NCBI GenBank assembly: GCA_040391605.1
Contig: JBEBXK010000013.1
Span: forward strand, 1-64,000
DNA: 64,000 nt
Source: Vulgatibacter incomptus_A
GTDB taxonomy: Bacteria; Myxococcota; Myxococcia; Myxococcales; Vulgatibacteraceae
Reading direction: 5' to 3'
Shown here: piece after piece, positions 26,325 to 35,459 of the stretch
Layout of the letters: the number at the start of each line of letters is the position of its first letter
How positions within the stretch are numbered: the stretch's first letter is position 1
Program-made: the position numbers and the translations under genes
Notes under the pieces: generated by a model
Databases searched by the model: none
Seen by the model: the letters and a program-made list of their open reading frames with translations, nothing else
What the model was told of the DNA's origin: nothing

Positions 26325-26907
26325 GGGGCGGCAGGCCACCGCCGCCCGATCCACCCGATGGAGCCCGGCGATGCCGAAGCTACGACCAAGCGTGCCGTCG
26401 GTGGGAGCAACCAGTGTCGATAGGCTTTTTACGGTTTGCATCGTCAAACGGCAGCAGCGATCGAATCGACTCGAGGACCTGCGCGTCGCCGTGAGCGGGC
26501 GTCACGGGGAAGGTCCTCCTGTATGAACCCGGGCGCGCTTCCTCCTCGACCTTCGACCCACCTCCTTCTCGCCTCACGGCCCGTGGCGACGGCTCATGAC
26601 GTGGAAAGTGCGTCCGGAGAACGGGGATCCTCATGGCTCGGGCGCGAGATGGGAGAAGTTGCTCCGCCCCTTGCGGCGCGATCTCGCTGAGGCCCTCGGG
26701 GGCAAAAGTCCGGCCCCTCGCAACGGGCCAGGAGATCGGGTAAGACGATGTAAGCGCCCATGGGGACGAAGGATTTTGGCGACTCAGGGTGGCGACGTCG
26801 GGACCCCATCAACAACGGGGCTTGACAGCAATCGCCCCTGCTGGTCCGATTCGGCTTTCCCAGGTGCGTGGACCGTCGTCCCCGAGAGCATCGGACCGGA
26901 GAAGAGC
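26325..26907. other. Non-coding interval upstream of the ASH/VWA lipoprotein gene
   Basis: About 580 bases with no gene that can be supported; short open frames on both strands lack ribosome-binding sites and family motifs. Its right part carries the promoter-like pair listed separately. The left part may be decayed coding sequence but nothing is recognisable. Confidence 0.4.
26822..26850 (+). promoter_or_regulatory. Sigma70-like promoter of the ASH/VWA lipoprotein gene
   Basis: TTGACA at 26822-26827 and TCCGAT at 26845-26850, 17 bases apart, about 58 bases before the ATG. The -35 word is perfect, the -10 word matches three of six positions including the conserved A and final T. Confidence 0.45.
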
Positions 26908-29900
26908 ATGGCATTGAAAAGAAACGATCGTGTGGCGTTGGGCGCACTCTTGGCCCTGGGACTGGTCGCCAGTTCGTGCTCGTGCGGCGGTCCGTCGACG
27001 AAGTCCCAGAACCCGGTGATGACGCCGGAGTTCAAGCCCGACCCCAGTGGGCAGGCCGAGTACCTCGTGGACTTCGGCAAGGTCGCGATCAACACGGTGG
27101 CCCGCGACGAGGTCGGAATTCGCAACGACGGCAACACGGCCCTCCAGCTTCGAAGCGATGGCGCCGAGGCGCCGTTCCGGATGACCCTCCCGCCGGCGAG
27201 CATCGTGGTCAGCGGCACGTCGCCCATCGTCTTCGAGTACGCCCCCACCGAGCCCAAGGACGTCCCGGATCAGTACGTCGCCGAGTTCACGACCAACGAG
27301 GGGAAGGGCAGCACCCTTCACACCGTCCGTATCGTCGGCCACGCAGTGAGGCCCGGTCTGATCTGCGATCCGGAGGTCCTCGACTTCGGCTCGGTGGTGA
27401 GGGGTGACATCAAGACCCTGCCCCTGGTCTGCACCAACTCGCAGGAAGTCTCGGTGAATATGGAGCGCGCCATCCGCGGCAACTCCCCGGAGAGCTTCAC
27501 CGCCGTCGTCGAGGGTGGGGTGGACGAGGTGACCAACGTCCCCGCCAACGGCACCGTCACCCTCCTCGTCTCGTTCCAGGCGCCTGTCGAAGGACAGCAC
27601 GACGCCACGCTGGCCATGGTGGATCCCAGCGGGAACCCCCTGGCCAACGTGGACCTCCTCGCCTTCGCCTCGCGCTCGGCGCTGCTGCTCGAGCCCCAGA
27701 CCTGCCTCGACTTCGGCTACCGCGCCAAGAACGAGACCGACGAGAAGTTCCTGAACATCAGGAACATCGGCACGGAGAACGTGCGGATCCTCGGCTTCCG
27801 GATCCCCACCGACTACAGGGACCAGTACTCCGTGACCACCGCCGCGCCGATCACCCTCGAGCCCGGCGACACCAAGGAGATCGGGGTGGCCTTCCATCCG
27901 ACCAGGGGCGGACCGATCAACACCACCATCGAGATCGAGACCGACGACCTGCGGGATGGCATCGGCACCTTGGACGCCTGCGTCAGCGGCTTCGGCGGCG
28001 GTCCGCAACTCGCGTGTAGCCCGGAGGCCATCGACTTCGGCCTGGTGGCGGTGGACATGCCCGTGACCCGGACCTTCCGCTGCACCAACGTCGGCGAGGA
28101 GCCGACGGGGACCCCCATCGATCCGCTCTTCGTCGAAGCGCCATACTCCGACCTCCCGCAGTTCGAGCCGACCATCCGCAACTGGAGGGATGGCTCGCTG
28201 AGCCCGAGGCCCGAGGGCTACGAGGTCGACGACTACTTCTTCGTGGACGTGGTCTACAACCCGATCGACGACAACTTCGACAGCGCCTCCATCATGATCG
28301 ACACCCAGTCGGCTGTCGGCGGCACCTACGAGATGGGCGTCTCGGGCGAGGGCCGCAACCTGCCGCCGTGCAACTTCACGCTCACGCCCGCTACCCTCAA
28401 CTTCGGCACGGTGGATCGCGGCGGCACCCTCACGCAGGGCTTCGGCATCACGAACAACCTGGAGACCTCCTGCCTGATCAACGACCTCCACCTCTCGGAG
28501 GATTCGGATCCGGCCTACTCGCTCGAGCCCATCGAGAGCTACGAGTTGGGTCCCTTCGCGACCCTGAAGGTCGAGGTGACCTTCGCCCCCACCCAGTACC
28601 AGCCGCTGATCCTCGGCAAGGCCGTCTTCCAGATCTCCAACAAGGACAATCCGAACCAGGAGGTGGTGCTGCGCGGCACCTCGGCCAAGCCCTGCCTGGT
28701 CATCGATCCGCCCGTCCTCGACTTCGGAAAGGTGGAGCCGGATTGCAACACCCGCGATCGCTTCGTGGGTGTGTCCAACGTCTGCACCGAGCCGGTGACC
28801 GTCGTCTCCGTCGAGGTCAACGACACCGCCGACGCCGGCGCGTTCAAGATGAGCCAGCGGCCGATCCTCCCCCGCACGTTGAACCCCAACGAGCGCGACG
28901 AGTTCACGATGAAGTTCAACCCCGACGACTACGGCCAGTTCAGCGGCGCGGTCCGGGTGGATACGGCGTCCGGCGAGACCTATATGGCGGCGCTGCTGGG
29001 GGAGGGCGCGATGGACGCCAACCAGACCGACGTCTTCAACCAGAAGGATCGGCCGAAGGTCGACATCCTCTGGGTGATGGACAACTCGGGTTCATTCACG
29101 CCCTATCAGAACCTGATCAGCGCGAACCTTCCGGCCTTCCTCACCTTCGCGGAGAGCCAGACCATCGACTACCACATCGCCATCACCACCACGGGGCTCA
29201 ACAACGGCGGCAGCTGCCCGGGCGGGGCCAACGGTGGCGAAGACGGGCGCTTCTACCCGATCGACGGGAGCCGCCCGCGGATCCTCACACCATCCACCCC
29301 CGATCTGAGGGCTCATTGGGCGGCCAACATCATGGTCGGCGACTGCCATTGGGATGAGCAGCCCTTCGAGGCCGCCAGGCGGGCGCTCTCGCCGCCGCTG
29401 ATCAACGAGGTCAAGAGCTCCCAGCACAACTCGCAATGGGATGACGGCAACGCAGGCTTCCTGCGCAAGGACGCGTCGCTCTCGATCATTCTGGTGACCG
29501 ACGAGGAGGACCACGCCTACGAGCTCGGCCTCCCAGACCGCCAGCCCCTCGACTACGTGGACTTCTACAAATCGATCAAGGGCGTGCGGAACTCGAATAT
29601 GTTCAAGCTCCACGCGATCACCGGCCCGAACACCGGCCAGAATAAGACCTGCGGCGCTCAATACGGCGACAGGATCAACGTAGCAGTGGAAGCCACCGAG
29701 GGGACCTGGATCGACATCTGCACCCCGCAAAGCAACGACGCGTGGGGGGCCGGCCTGGAGGCCATGTCCAAGGGCGCCTTCGGCTTCTCCGCCCGCTTCA
29801 ACCTCCGGGGCATGCCCGGCGACGTGAACGGCGACGGCAGGGTGACCGAGGACGACATCGAGGTCTTCGTCGATGGCTTCAAGACCCCGCCCAGGAGCAA

Positions 29901-30024
29901 GACCGGCGCGCGGGTATGGACCTATGATCCCATCACGATCTCCGTAGACTTCACGCCGCTCTTCATTCCGAAGCCGGGTTCCCAGCTCTCGGCAACCTAC
30001 AAGGTTGCGTGCCTGAGCAATTGA
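26908..30024 (+). CDS. Lipoprotein with ASH-type repeats, VWA-like domain and calcium-binding loop
   Basis: 1038 residues. MALKRNDRVALGALLALGLVASSC is a lipoprotein signal. Up to about residue 700 there are repeated Ig-like domains of the choice-of-anchor D / ASH type, each opening with a phrase such as LDFGSV, IDFGLVAVD, LNFGTVDRG or LDFGKVEPD. At about residue 720 VDILWVMDNSGSFTPYQ carries a DxSxS MIDAS-like motif and starts a von Willebrand A-like domain (TTGLNNGG, SIILVTDEEDHAYE). Near residue 972 DVNGDGRVTEDDIE is an EF-hand/dockerin-type calcium loop. A metal-dependent ligand-binding surface protein is likely. It starts the group with the two genes downstream. Confidence 0.85.
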   Translation: MALKRNDRVALGALLALGLVASSCSCGGPSTKSQNPVMTPEFKPDPSGQAEYLVDFGKVAINTVARDEVGIRNDGNTALQLRSDGAEAPFRMTLPPASIVVSGTSPIVFEYAPTEPKDVPDQYVAEFTTNEGKGSTLHTVRIVGHAVRPGLICDPEVLDFGSVVRGDIKTLPLVCTNSQEVSVNMERAIRGNSPESFTAVVEGGVDEVTNVPANGTVTLLVSFQAPVEGQHDATLAMVDPSGNPLANVDLLAFASRSALLLEPQTCLDFGYRAKNETDEKFLNIRNIGTENVRILGFRIPTDYRDQYSVTTAAPITLEPGDTKEIGVAFHPTRGGPINTTIEIETDDLRDGIGTLDACVSGFGGGPQLACSPEAIDFGLVAVDMPVTRTFRCTNVGEEPTGTPIDPLFVEAPYSDLPQFEPTIRNWRDGSLSPRPEGYEVDDYFFVDVVYNPIDDNFDSASIMIDTQSAVGGTYEMGVSGEGRNLPPCNFTLTPATLNFGTVDRGGTLTQGFGITNNLETSCLINDLHLSEDSDPAYSLEPIESYELGPFATLKVEVTFAPTQYQPLILGKAVFQISNKDNPNQEVVLRGTSAKPCLVIDPPVLDFGKVEPDCNTRDRFVGVSNVCTEPVTVVSVEVNDTADAGAFKMSQRPILPRTLNPNERDEFTMKFNPDDYGQFSGAVRVDTASGETYMAALLGEGAMDANQTDVFNQKDRPKVDILWVMDNSGSFTPYQNLISANLPAFLTFAESQTIDYHIAITTTGLNNGGSCPGGANGGEDGRFYPIDGSRPRILTPSTPDLRAHWAANIMVGDCHWDEQPFEAARRALSPPLINEVKSSQHNSQWDDGNAGFLRKDASLSIILVTDEEDHAYELGLPDRQPLDYVDFYKSIKGVRNSNMFKLHAITGPNTGQNKTCGAQYGDRINVAVEATEGTWIDICTPQSNDAWGAGLEAMSKGAFGFSARFNLRGMPGDVNGDGRVTEDDIEVFVDGFKTPPRSKTGARVWTYDPITISVDFTPLFIPKPGSQLSATYKVACLSN

Positions 30025-30139
30025 CGGCAGTGACGATTCAATACTCCGGTAGTAGGGGGAGGCCGGCAGCCATGCGGCCTCTCCCTCGCCAAAGCTGCGC
30101 AGGCGACCCACCTGCCACCCTGTTCCAGGGGAGCCCCCG

Positions 30140-33100
30140 ATGAAGCGAATTCTCGTCTCGATGCTGCTAGGTTCCGCGGTGCTCGCCGCACCGCTGATCG
30201 CCTCTGCCCAGGCCTATCCGACAACGACCTGGTCCAGCCGGTTCCAGCAACTTCCGCTGCAGATGAGCGGCGGCCAGACCCCGGAGCCGGTGCCACTCGT
30301 AAAGAGCGACGGGATCACGCCGGATGGCGCGGGCGGCGCCGCGACGGTGGCGCTCCCTTTCGATTTCCGCTTCTTCGGGACCTCGTACAACGAGATCAAG
30401 GTCGGCGCGAAGGGGTACATCACCTTCGGAGCCGCCGCTCCCACCAGCACCGCCGTCAGCAACTTCACCAACCTCACCGCGCCGGCCAACCTGATCGCGG
30501 CTTGGTGGGGCAACCACACCTGTGATCTCGATGACGGCGGCGTCCAGACCCAGCTGGTGGGCACGGCGCCCCAGCGGATCTTCGTGATCCAATGGAAGGA
30601 TTGTCGCGGGCTATCGGGGACCACTGCGACGGACACCCGATTCGCGGCGCAGATCTGGCTCTACGAGGGCAGCGAGCCGAACAACGTCTTCCGAATCTCG
30701 TACCGCGAAGCCTACGTCGAGCCCGGCAAGGATTGGGGCCAGGTGGCTTGGGGCTACAAGGGGCCTACCGGCGCAGGCGTCATGGGCCCCGACAAGTACG
30801 GGGTGGACGACGTCTGCCGGCCTATCGCCGTCAATCCTAAGCCCGCATGCCGCGCAGCCCTCCACTTCCCGGAGCATACGACCACCCAATACGGCCACTT
30901 CGATCTCGCCGATCTGAGCGCCTCGATCGCGGTGGACGCGGATGACCTCACCGTCCGTCCGGGAGAGATCTCCCTCGAGACCACCGTCACCCTGCGCAAC
31001 GGCGGCAACACCGACGTCAGCAACGCCACGTACGACATCTACCTCTCCGAGGTGCAGCAGATCTCCCTGGGCACAGGGGTGAGCCATAAGGTCTTCTCCC
31101 ACGCGGCGCCGGTCTTCGTGGACGGGCCTGGCTCGATCACCGTCGAGGACTCCTTCACCTCCACGAACCGGCCCAAGAACGGGATGTACTACGTCTGTGT
31201 GCTGATCGACCCCCTGGGCGTGATCAACGAGGCCGACCGGGGGAACAACACCGTGTGTACGTCGAACCAGGTCGGGATCGGTCCGGATCTGACAGGCAAG
31301 GTCATCCCTCCCACGAGCGCGATGCAGGAAGAGGCGCTCACCTTCTCGGTCATCTTCTACAACATTGGGAACGAAGACGTAGACACCCCCTTCGATTTCG
31401 AGGTCTGGGTGGTCCCGGATCCCCAGGACATCGTTGAGCTGACCGAGATCTCGCTCAGTGAGGAGCTGCTCTTTGCCGGGACGGTAAATGAAAGGATCCC
31501 GCGGAGAGTCGGTGATGTCGATGGTATTCACCCCGTTCCGGTGGGGGCGGACCCTGACCTGCCTCCCGTCTACCTGCCAGACAATCTGCGGGGAAGGCGC
31601 TACAGCTTCCGTCTCAAGATCGATGTAACGAACGTTATCGAGGAGTCGAACGAGCACAACAACAACGTGGTCTCGGATACGATGCTCATCCACCGGATGC
31701 CGAATCTGAAGGTCTCCCCGAACATCACCGTGACGATGCCCTACGGCTGCTACTACGGTCAGCCGGTACACGCGACCGTCGAGATCTGCAACAGCGGGCC
31801 GGCGCCGGCGAAGAACTTCCGTCCCGGCTTCGTATTGGGCGACGGCGACAATCCCAGCCTCAGCTACGACGCGGCGGCAGCGTCCTATCCGGCCAAGTGC
31901 TACGAGACGGTCAATGAGTACACACAAGAGCTCGACCGCAATCAGGTCGGCTGCGAGCCCTTCCTGGGGATGGAGGCGTTCTGCATGTTGAACTACTGCC
32001 AGATCGAATGCCAGGTGGACGCTGATTGCGGCGATCCTCGGATGGTCTGCGGCGTGGATGTGGAGCTCAATAAGAGGATGCCGGGGGTCAAGACCTGCAT
32101 GAACTACATCGCAGGCGCACCGACCTCGACGCAACCGGTCTGCCAGACTTACGAAGTGACGGGACGCTTCCCCCTCGCCCAGGAGACGGACGGCAAGTAT
32201 TACCAGTTTGGCTCGCAGTACTTTCACTTCATCCATGACCTGGACGACTCGGTGAACCAGCCTGCACCTTCGGTCCAGCGCAGCGAGGAGCTGGAATGCA
32301 ACGTCTCGCTCCCCGATCTCGTGACGACCTCGATGAGCGCGCCGAACCGGATCAAGGCCGGCGAGCCGACGAGCGTGCAGCGGGTGATCAAGAACCTCGG
32401 CTTCACCGCGTTCCCCAGGCCGGCGGACGACCATCCTGCCGAGGTTCCCCTCGACCCGGCTCCCGAGTTCATCGACGTCACCTACGGCTACTACCTCGCC
32501 AGCAGCCAGGACATCTCGATCCACCAGATCCCGGTGGAGGTGCAGTCGACGGGCGGCCCCGGTGTGTCTCGTCTGGGCACCATCAAGAACCTGCAGAACG
32601 AGAGCAGCCTCACCGATCGGATCGTGGTGCCGGCCCTCCTGGAGGAGGGCACCTACTACCTTGGTCTCATCGTGGATCCCTTTGGCGAGTTCGAGGAGTG
32701 GGATAAGGAGAACAACGTCTACGTCTACCCCACCCCGATCGTCGTGCAGCCCTCTTCCCTTCAGATCGTGACCGATCCTCTCCCGACGGCGGTCCTCGGC
32801 GCGAAGCTCGTCTACGACTTCGACGCGACCGGCGGCACGGGCAAGTATCGATGGTCCGCGAGGAATCTGCCGCCAGGCCTCAGCTTCAGCGAGCAAGGGA
32901 GACTCTCCGGTGCCCCCCTCGAGGTCGGGGAGTTCTACTTCGATGTGCGCGTGTCGTCTGGCGAGCTCTCCATGGAGAAGCCGTTCATCCTTCGGGTGGT
33001 CGCTCCCCAGGCCTCCCTCGAGATCACCACGACCTCGCTGCCCTTCGCCATCGCCCAGACGCCCTACGGCGGATGGGTGGACGAGGACGGACAGCCCCAC

Positions 33101-34006
33101 CTTGGCGTCCAGCTCACCGCCAGCGGCGGAACGCCTCCCTACACCTGGGACGAGGACGGCCGGCTCGCCAGCCGCAACGGCTGGAACCTCTCTCCGGAGG
33201 GCATCCTCACCGGGACGGTGACCATCAACCTCGAGTCCCGGGCCTTCACCGCCATCGTCAGGGACGTCAACGGCAACACGGCCAGCGCCGAGCTCTGGAT
33301 CAACGTCCTCAAGGGCAAGGGCAATCTGATGATCACGTCCACCCGCTTCAGCGGTGGCACCGCCGCGGTCCGGTATTCGAGCTTCATCGAGGCGTCCGGC
33401 CTCGAGTCGGACGATTACTACGTCTGGGAGGTCGATGCGTCTACGATTCCTCCCGGCCTCAGCGCCACGTATGAGGGTCGAAGGATGAGGCTCGAGGGTA
33501 TCCCCACCCAATGCGCGAACTACACGGTGAAGGTGACGGTGCGAGACGACGAAGGACAGCAGAACGACTCGGCGTCGCTGCCCCTCAGCATCGAATGTGA
33601 CTCGACCACCCACGTGAACAACGGCAGCCTTCCGAACGTGAGTCGGGAGGAGGTGGTGGAGATCCAGCTCGGCTCGAACGCCGGCGCCAACGCCAGCTTC
33701 CGCCTCTACCAGGGCACTCTCCCCGACGGCCTCAGCCTCGCCCGCGACGGATTGATCACCGGGACGGTGTCCAAGGACGCCGCCTTCGGCACCTACAACT
33801 TCATCGTCGAGGTCAGCACGCCCGGCGGGAACAACGGACGTTCTCCGCTGGCCCTCACCGTTCGAACGGATGTCAGGAAGCCGATCGTGGAGGTGGTCAA
33901 GGAGCCTCGCTGCAGCAGCGTCGGCGGCGGGGCCGCCGACACCGCGGCCTTCGGCCTCGTCATGCTCGGACTCGCCCTCTTTGGCCGGCGCCCCAAGAGG
34001 GGCTAG
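30140..34006 (+). CDS. Exported CARDB/Ig-repeat protein with MYXO-CTERM sorting tail
   Basis: 1288 residues. Signal peptide MKRILVSMLLGSAVLAAPLIASAQA. The first 250 residues resemble a nidogen-like/galactose-binding beta domain (FDFRFFGTSYNEIKVGAKGYITFG). CARDB-type domains follow (DLTVRPGEISLETTVTLRNGGNTDV, VIEESNEHNNNVVSD, FGEFEEWDKENNVYV), then cadherin-like/putative-Ig domains (GLSFSEQGRLSGAP, GLSLARDGLITGTV). The end CSSVGGGAADTAAF, a hydrophobic helix and RRPKRG match the MYXO-CTERM pattern of myxobacteria: Cys, helix, basic tail. Such tails are processed and lipid-anchored at the surface. GGGGAG precedes the ATG. A Cys-rich segment (MVCGVDVELNK region) lies in the middle. Confidence 0.88.
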   Translation: MKRILVSMLLGSAVLAAPLIASAQAYPTTTWSSRFQQLPLQMSGGQTPEPVPLVKSDGITPDGAGGAATVALPFDFRFFGTSYNEIKVGAKGYITFGAAAPTSTAVSNFTNLTAPANLIAAWWGNHTCDLDDGGVQTQLVGTAPQRIFVIQWKDCRGLSGTTATDTRFAAQIWLYEGSEPNNVFRISYREAYVEPGKDWGQVAWGYKGPTGAGVMGPDKYGVDDVCRPIAVNPKPACRAALHFPEHTTTQYGHFDLADLSASIAVDADDLTVRPGEISLETTVTLRNGGNTDVSNATYDIYLSEVQQISLGTGVSHKVFSHAAPVFVDGPGSITVEDSFTSTNRPKNGMYYVCVLIDPLGVINEADRGNNTVCTSNQVGIGPDLTGKVIPPTSAMQEEALTFSVIFYNIGNEDVDTPFDFEVWVVPDPQDIVELTEISLSEELLFAGTVNERIPRRVGDVDGIHPVPVGADPDLPPVYLPDNLRGRRYSFRLKIDVTNVIEESNEHNNNVVSDTMLIHRMPNLKVSPNITVTMPYGCYYGQPVHATVEICNSGPAPAKNFRPGFVLGDGDNPSLSYDAAAASYPAKCYETVNEYTQELDRNQVGCEPFLGMEAFCMLNYCQIECQVDADCGDPRMVCGVDVELNKRMPGVKTCMNYIAGAPTSTQPVCQTYEVTGRFPLAQETDGKYYQFGSQYFHFIHDLDDSVNQPAPSVQRSEELECNVSLPDLVTTSMSAPNRIKAGEPTSVQRVIKNLGFTAFPRPADDHPAEVPLDPAPEFIDVTYGYYLASSQDISIHQIPVEVQSTGGPGVSRLGTIKNLQNESSLTDRIVVPALLEEGTYYLGLIVDPFGEFEEWDKENNVYVYPTPIVVQPSSLQIVTDPLPTAVLGAKLVYDFDATGGTGKYRWSARNLPPGLSFSEQGRLSGAPLEVGEFYFDVRVSSGELSMEKPFILRVVAPQASLEITTTSLPFAIAQTPYGGWVDEDGQPHLGVQLTASGGTPPYTWDEDGRLASRNGWNLSPEGILTGTVTINLESRAFTAIVRDVNGNTASAELWINVLKGKGNLMITSTRFSGGTAAVRYSSFIEASGLESDDYYVWEVDASTIPPGLSATYEGRRMRLEGIPTQCANYTVKVTVRDDEGQQNDSASLPLSIECDSTTHVNNGSLPNVSREEVVEIQLGSNAGANASFRLYQGTLPDGLSLARDGLITGTVSKDAAFGTYNFIVEVSTPGGNNGRSPLALTVRTDVRKPIVEVVKEPRCSSVGGGAADTAAFGLVMLGLALFGRRPKRG

Positions 34007-34102
34007 TGCTTCTACCTTCCCTCTCCTCCTCATCGCGGACCCGCCCCGGGGGCTGGTCCGCGGCTCCCTCTCCCGGAGATTGCACCCCAAGGATGATCGC
34101 CC

Positions 34103-35353
34103 ATGATCGCTAAGCTTCGCTGGCTCGCATTCGCCGGCTTCGTCGCCCTGCTCGCGGCAGGAACTGCCTCCTGCGGCGATAAGGAGGTCACCATCACGAG
34201 GGCCCTCTGTCACGACGTGGTCTGTGACGAAGCCAACGGATTCGAGTGTGATGGCAGCACCGGCCAATGCCTCTGCGGCGGGCTGGGCGGGGTCTCCTGC
34301 CTCCCTGGCGCCGTCTGCATCAAGGAGCCCACGCCCCAATGCGGCACCAACCAATGTGAGTTCCGGAACTGCGAACGCGGCATGTCCTGCGACGGCCTCA
34401 CGGGCGACTGCCAATGCGGCGGTGACGTCTGCGCGGACGACCAGGTCTGCGTGGACAATGCGTGCAAGACCATCGATCGCTGCACCGAGACCGCCTGTGG
34501 CGGCAGCTTGACCTGCGATCCAGAGGACGGCCGCTGCAAGTGCCTTGGCCAGATCTGCGGAGACGGCGAGCGGTGCATCGATGGCCAATGTACCGAAAGC
34601 CTCTGCTTCGGGATGAACTGCGGGCTGAACAACACCTGCAACCCCGCCGACGGCCAATGCCATTGCATGGGCTTCTCCGGCCCGGTCTGCCAGACCGGCG
34701 ACGCCTGCCTGGCGGAGACCTTGGGCTGCGCGGTGAGCAATAAATGCGACGATGTGGTCTGCGGAGGTGGGACGGTCTGCGATCCGGTCGATGGCCTCTG
34801 CCACTGCGGCGGAACCAACAACACCGGCGCTCCGGTCTGCGATGTGGGGCAGAGCTGTGTCGACGGAAAGTGCCTGGGCGGGATGCTCTGCGCCCCCGGC
34901 GGGATCCCCAACGACTGCGGCGGCTCGTCGAATTACCTGAGCTGTGATCCCCAAGACGGCGTCTGCAAGTGCGGCGGCGTCGGCGGCCCAGTCTGCGGCG
35001 ATGGCGAAACTTGCGCCTTCCTCAACGAAAAGTTCGTCTGCGCGAAGGCTTGTGACATCCTCAAGATCCCGACCGGCTGTGGCGCGGATGAGGGCTGTTA
35101 CTTCGACAGGGAGATGGGCACCTTCTGCGCAGAGAAGGGAGAGGTGAAGGTGGGCGATGACTGCGAGGGTCCATCGGAGTGCGAGGAGGGCCTTTACTGC
35201 TCGAATTCGAAATGTGCGGTCCTTTGCGACACCACCCTGGCGGACGGTGGTGATGCCGACTGCATCACCGCGGGTGCCGAGGTCCAATGCGTAGACGCTT
35301 TCCGCAGCATCAATGTGGCGCCGCCGCACCTGGGCCTCTGTATTTTGTTCTGA
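34103..35353 (+). CDS. Cysteine-rich lipoprotein with EGF-like repeats
   Basis: 416 residues. The signal MIAKLRWLAFAGFVALLAAGTASC ends in a lipobox-like TASC. The body is a series of Cys-rich repeats of about 40-45 residues with the pattern C-x-(D/N)-x-VC-(D/G)...C(D/N)P.DG.C.CGG, about eight copies, resembling EGF/metridin-like disulfide repeats. It is the last gene of the surface-protein group and is followed by a hairpin. No catalytic residues are seen; an adhesive or binding role is inferred from architecture. Confidence 0.8.
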   Translation: MIAKLRWLAFAGFVALLAAGTASCGDKEVTITRALCHDVVCDEANGFECDGSTGQCLCGGLGGVSCLPGAVCIKEPTPQCGTNQCEFRNCERGMSCDGLTGDCQCGGDVCADDQVCVDNACKTIDRCTETACGGSLTCDPEDGRCKCLGQICGDGERCIDGQCTESLCFGMNCGLNNTCNPADGQCHCMGFSGPVCQTGDACLAETLGCAVSNKCDDVVCGGGTVCDPVDGLCHCGGTNNTGAPVCDVGQSCVDGKCLGGMLCAPGGIPNDCGGSSNYLSCDPQDGVCKCGGVGGPVCGDGETCAFLNEKFVCAKACDILKIPTGCGADEGCYFDREMGTFCAEKGEVKVGDDCEGPSECEEGLYCSNSKCAVLCDTTLADGGDADCITAGAEVQCVDAFRSINVAPPHLGLCILF

Positions 35354-35405
35354 CCGAGGACTTCCACGCCAAGGATTAGGGTGCGACGCCGCATCCGCGA
35401 CCAAC

Positions 35406-35432
35406 GAACGCCCGGAGATCCTCCGGGCGTTC
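35406..35432 (+). terminator. Intrinsic terminator between the Cys-rich lipoprotein gene and argD
   Basis: Perfect 12-bp stem GAACGCCCGGAG / CTCCGGGCGTTC with a three-base loop, about 50 bases after the stop and 28 before the argD start. Only a weak T-containing tail follows. A role as an argD leader hairpin cannot be excluded. Confidence 0.6.
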
Positions 35433-35459
35433 GATCGTTGAAGACGAAGAAGGATCCCA

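Noticed and set aside
26284..26690. Short open frames on both strands in the interval before the ASH/VWA gene.
   Set aside because: No ribosome-binding sites and no recognisable motif; composition like the surrounding non-coding DNA.
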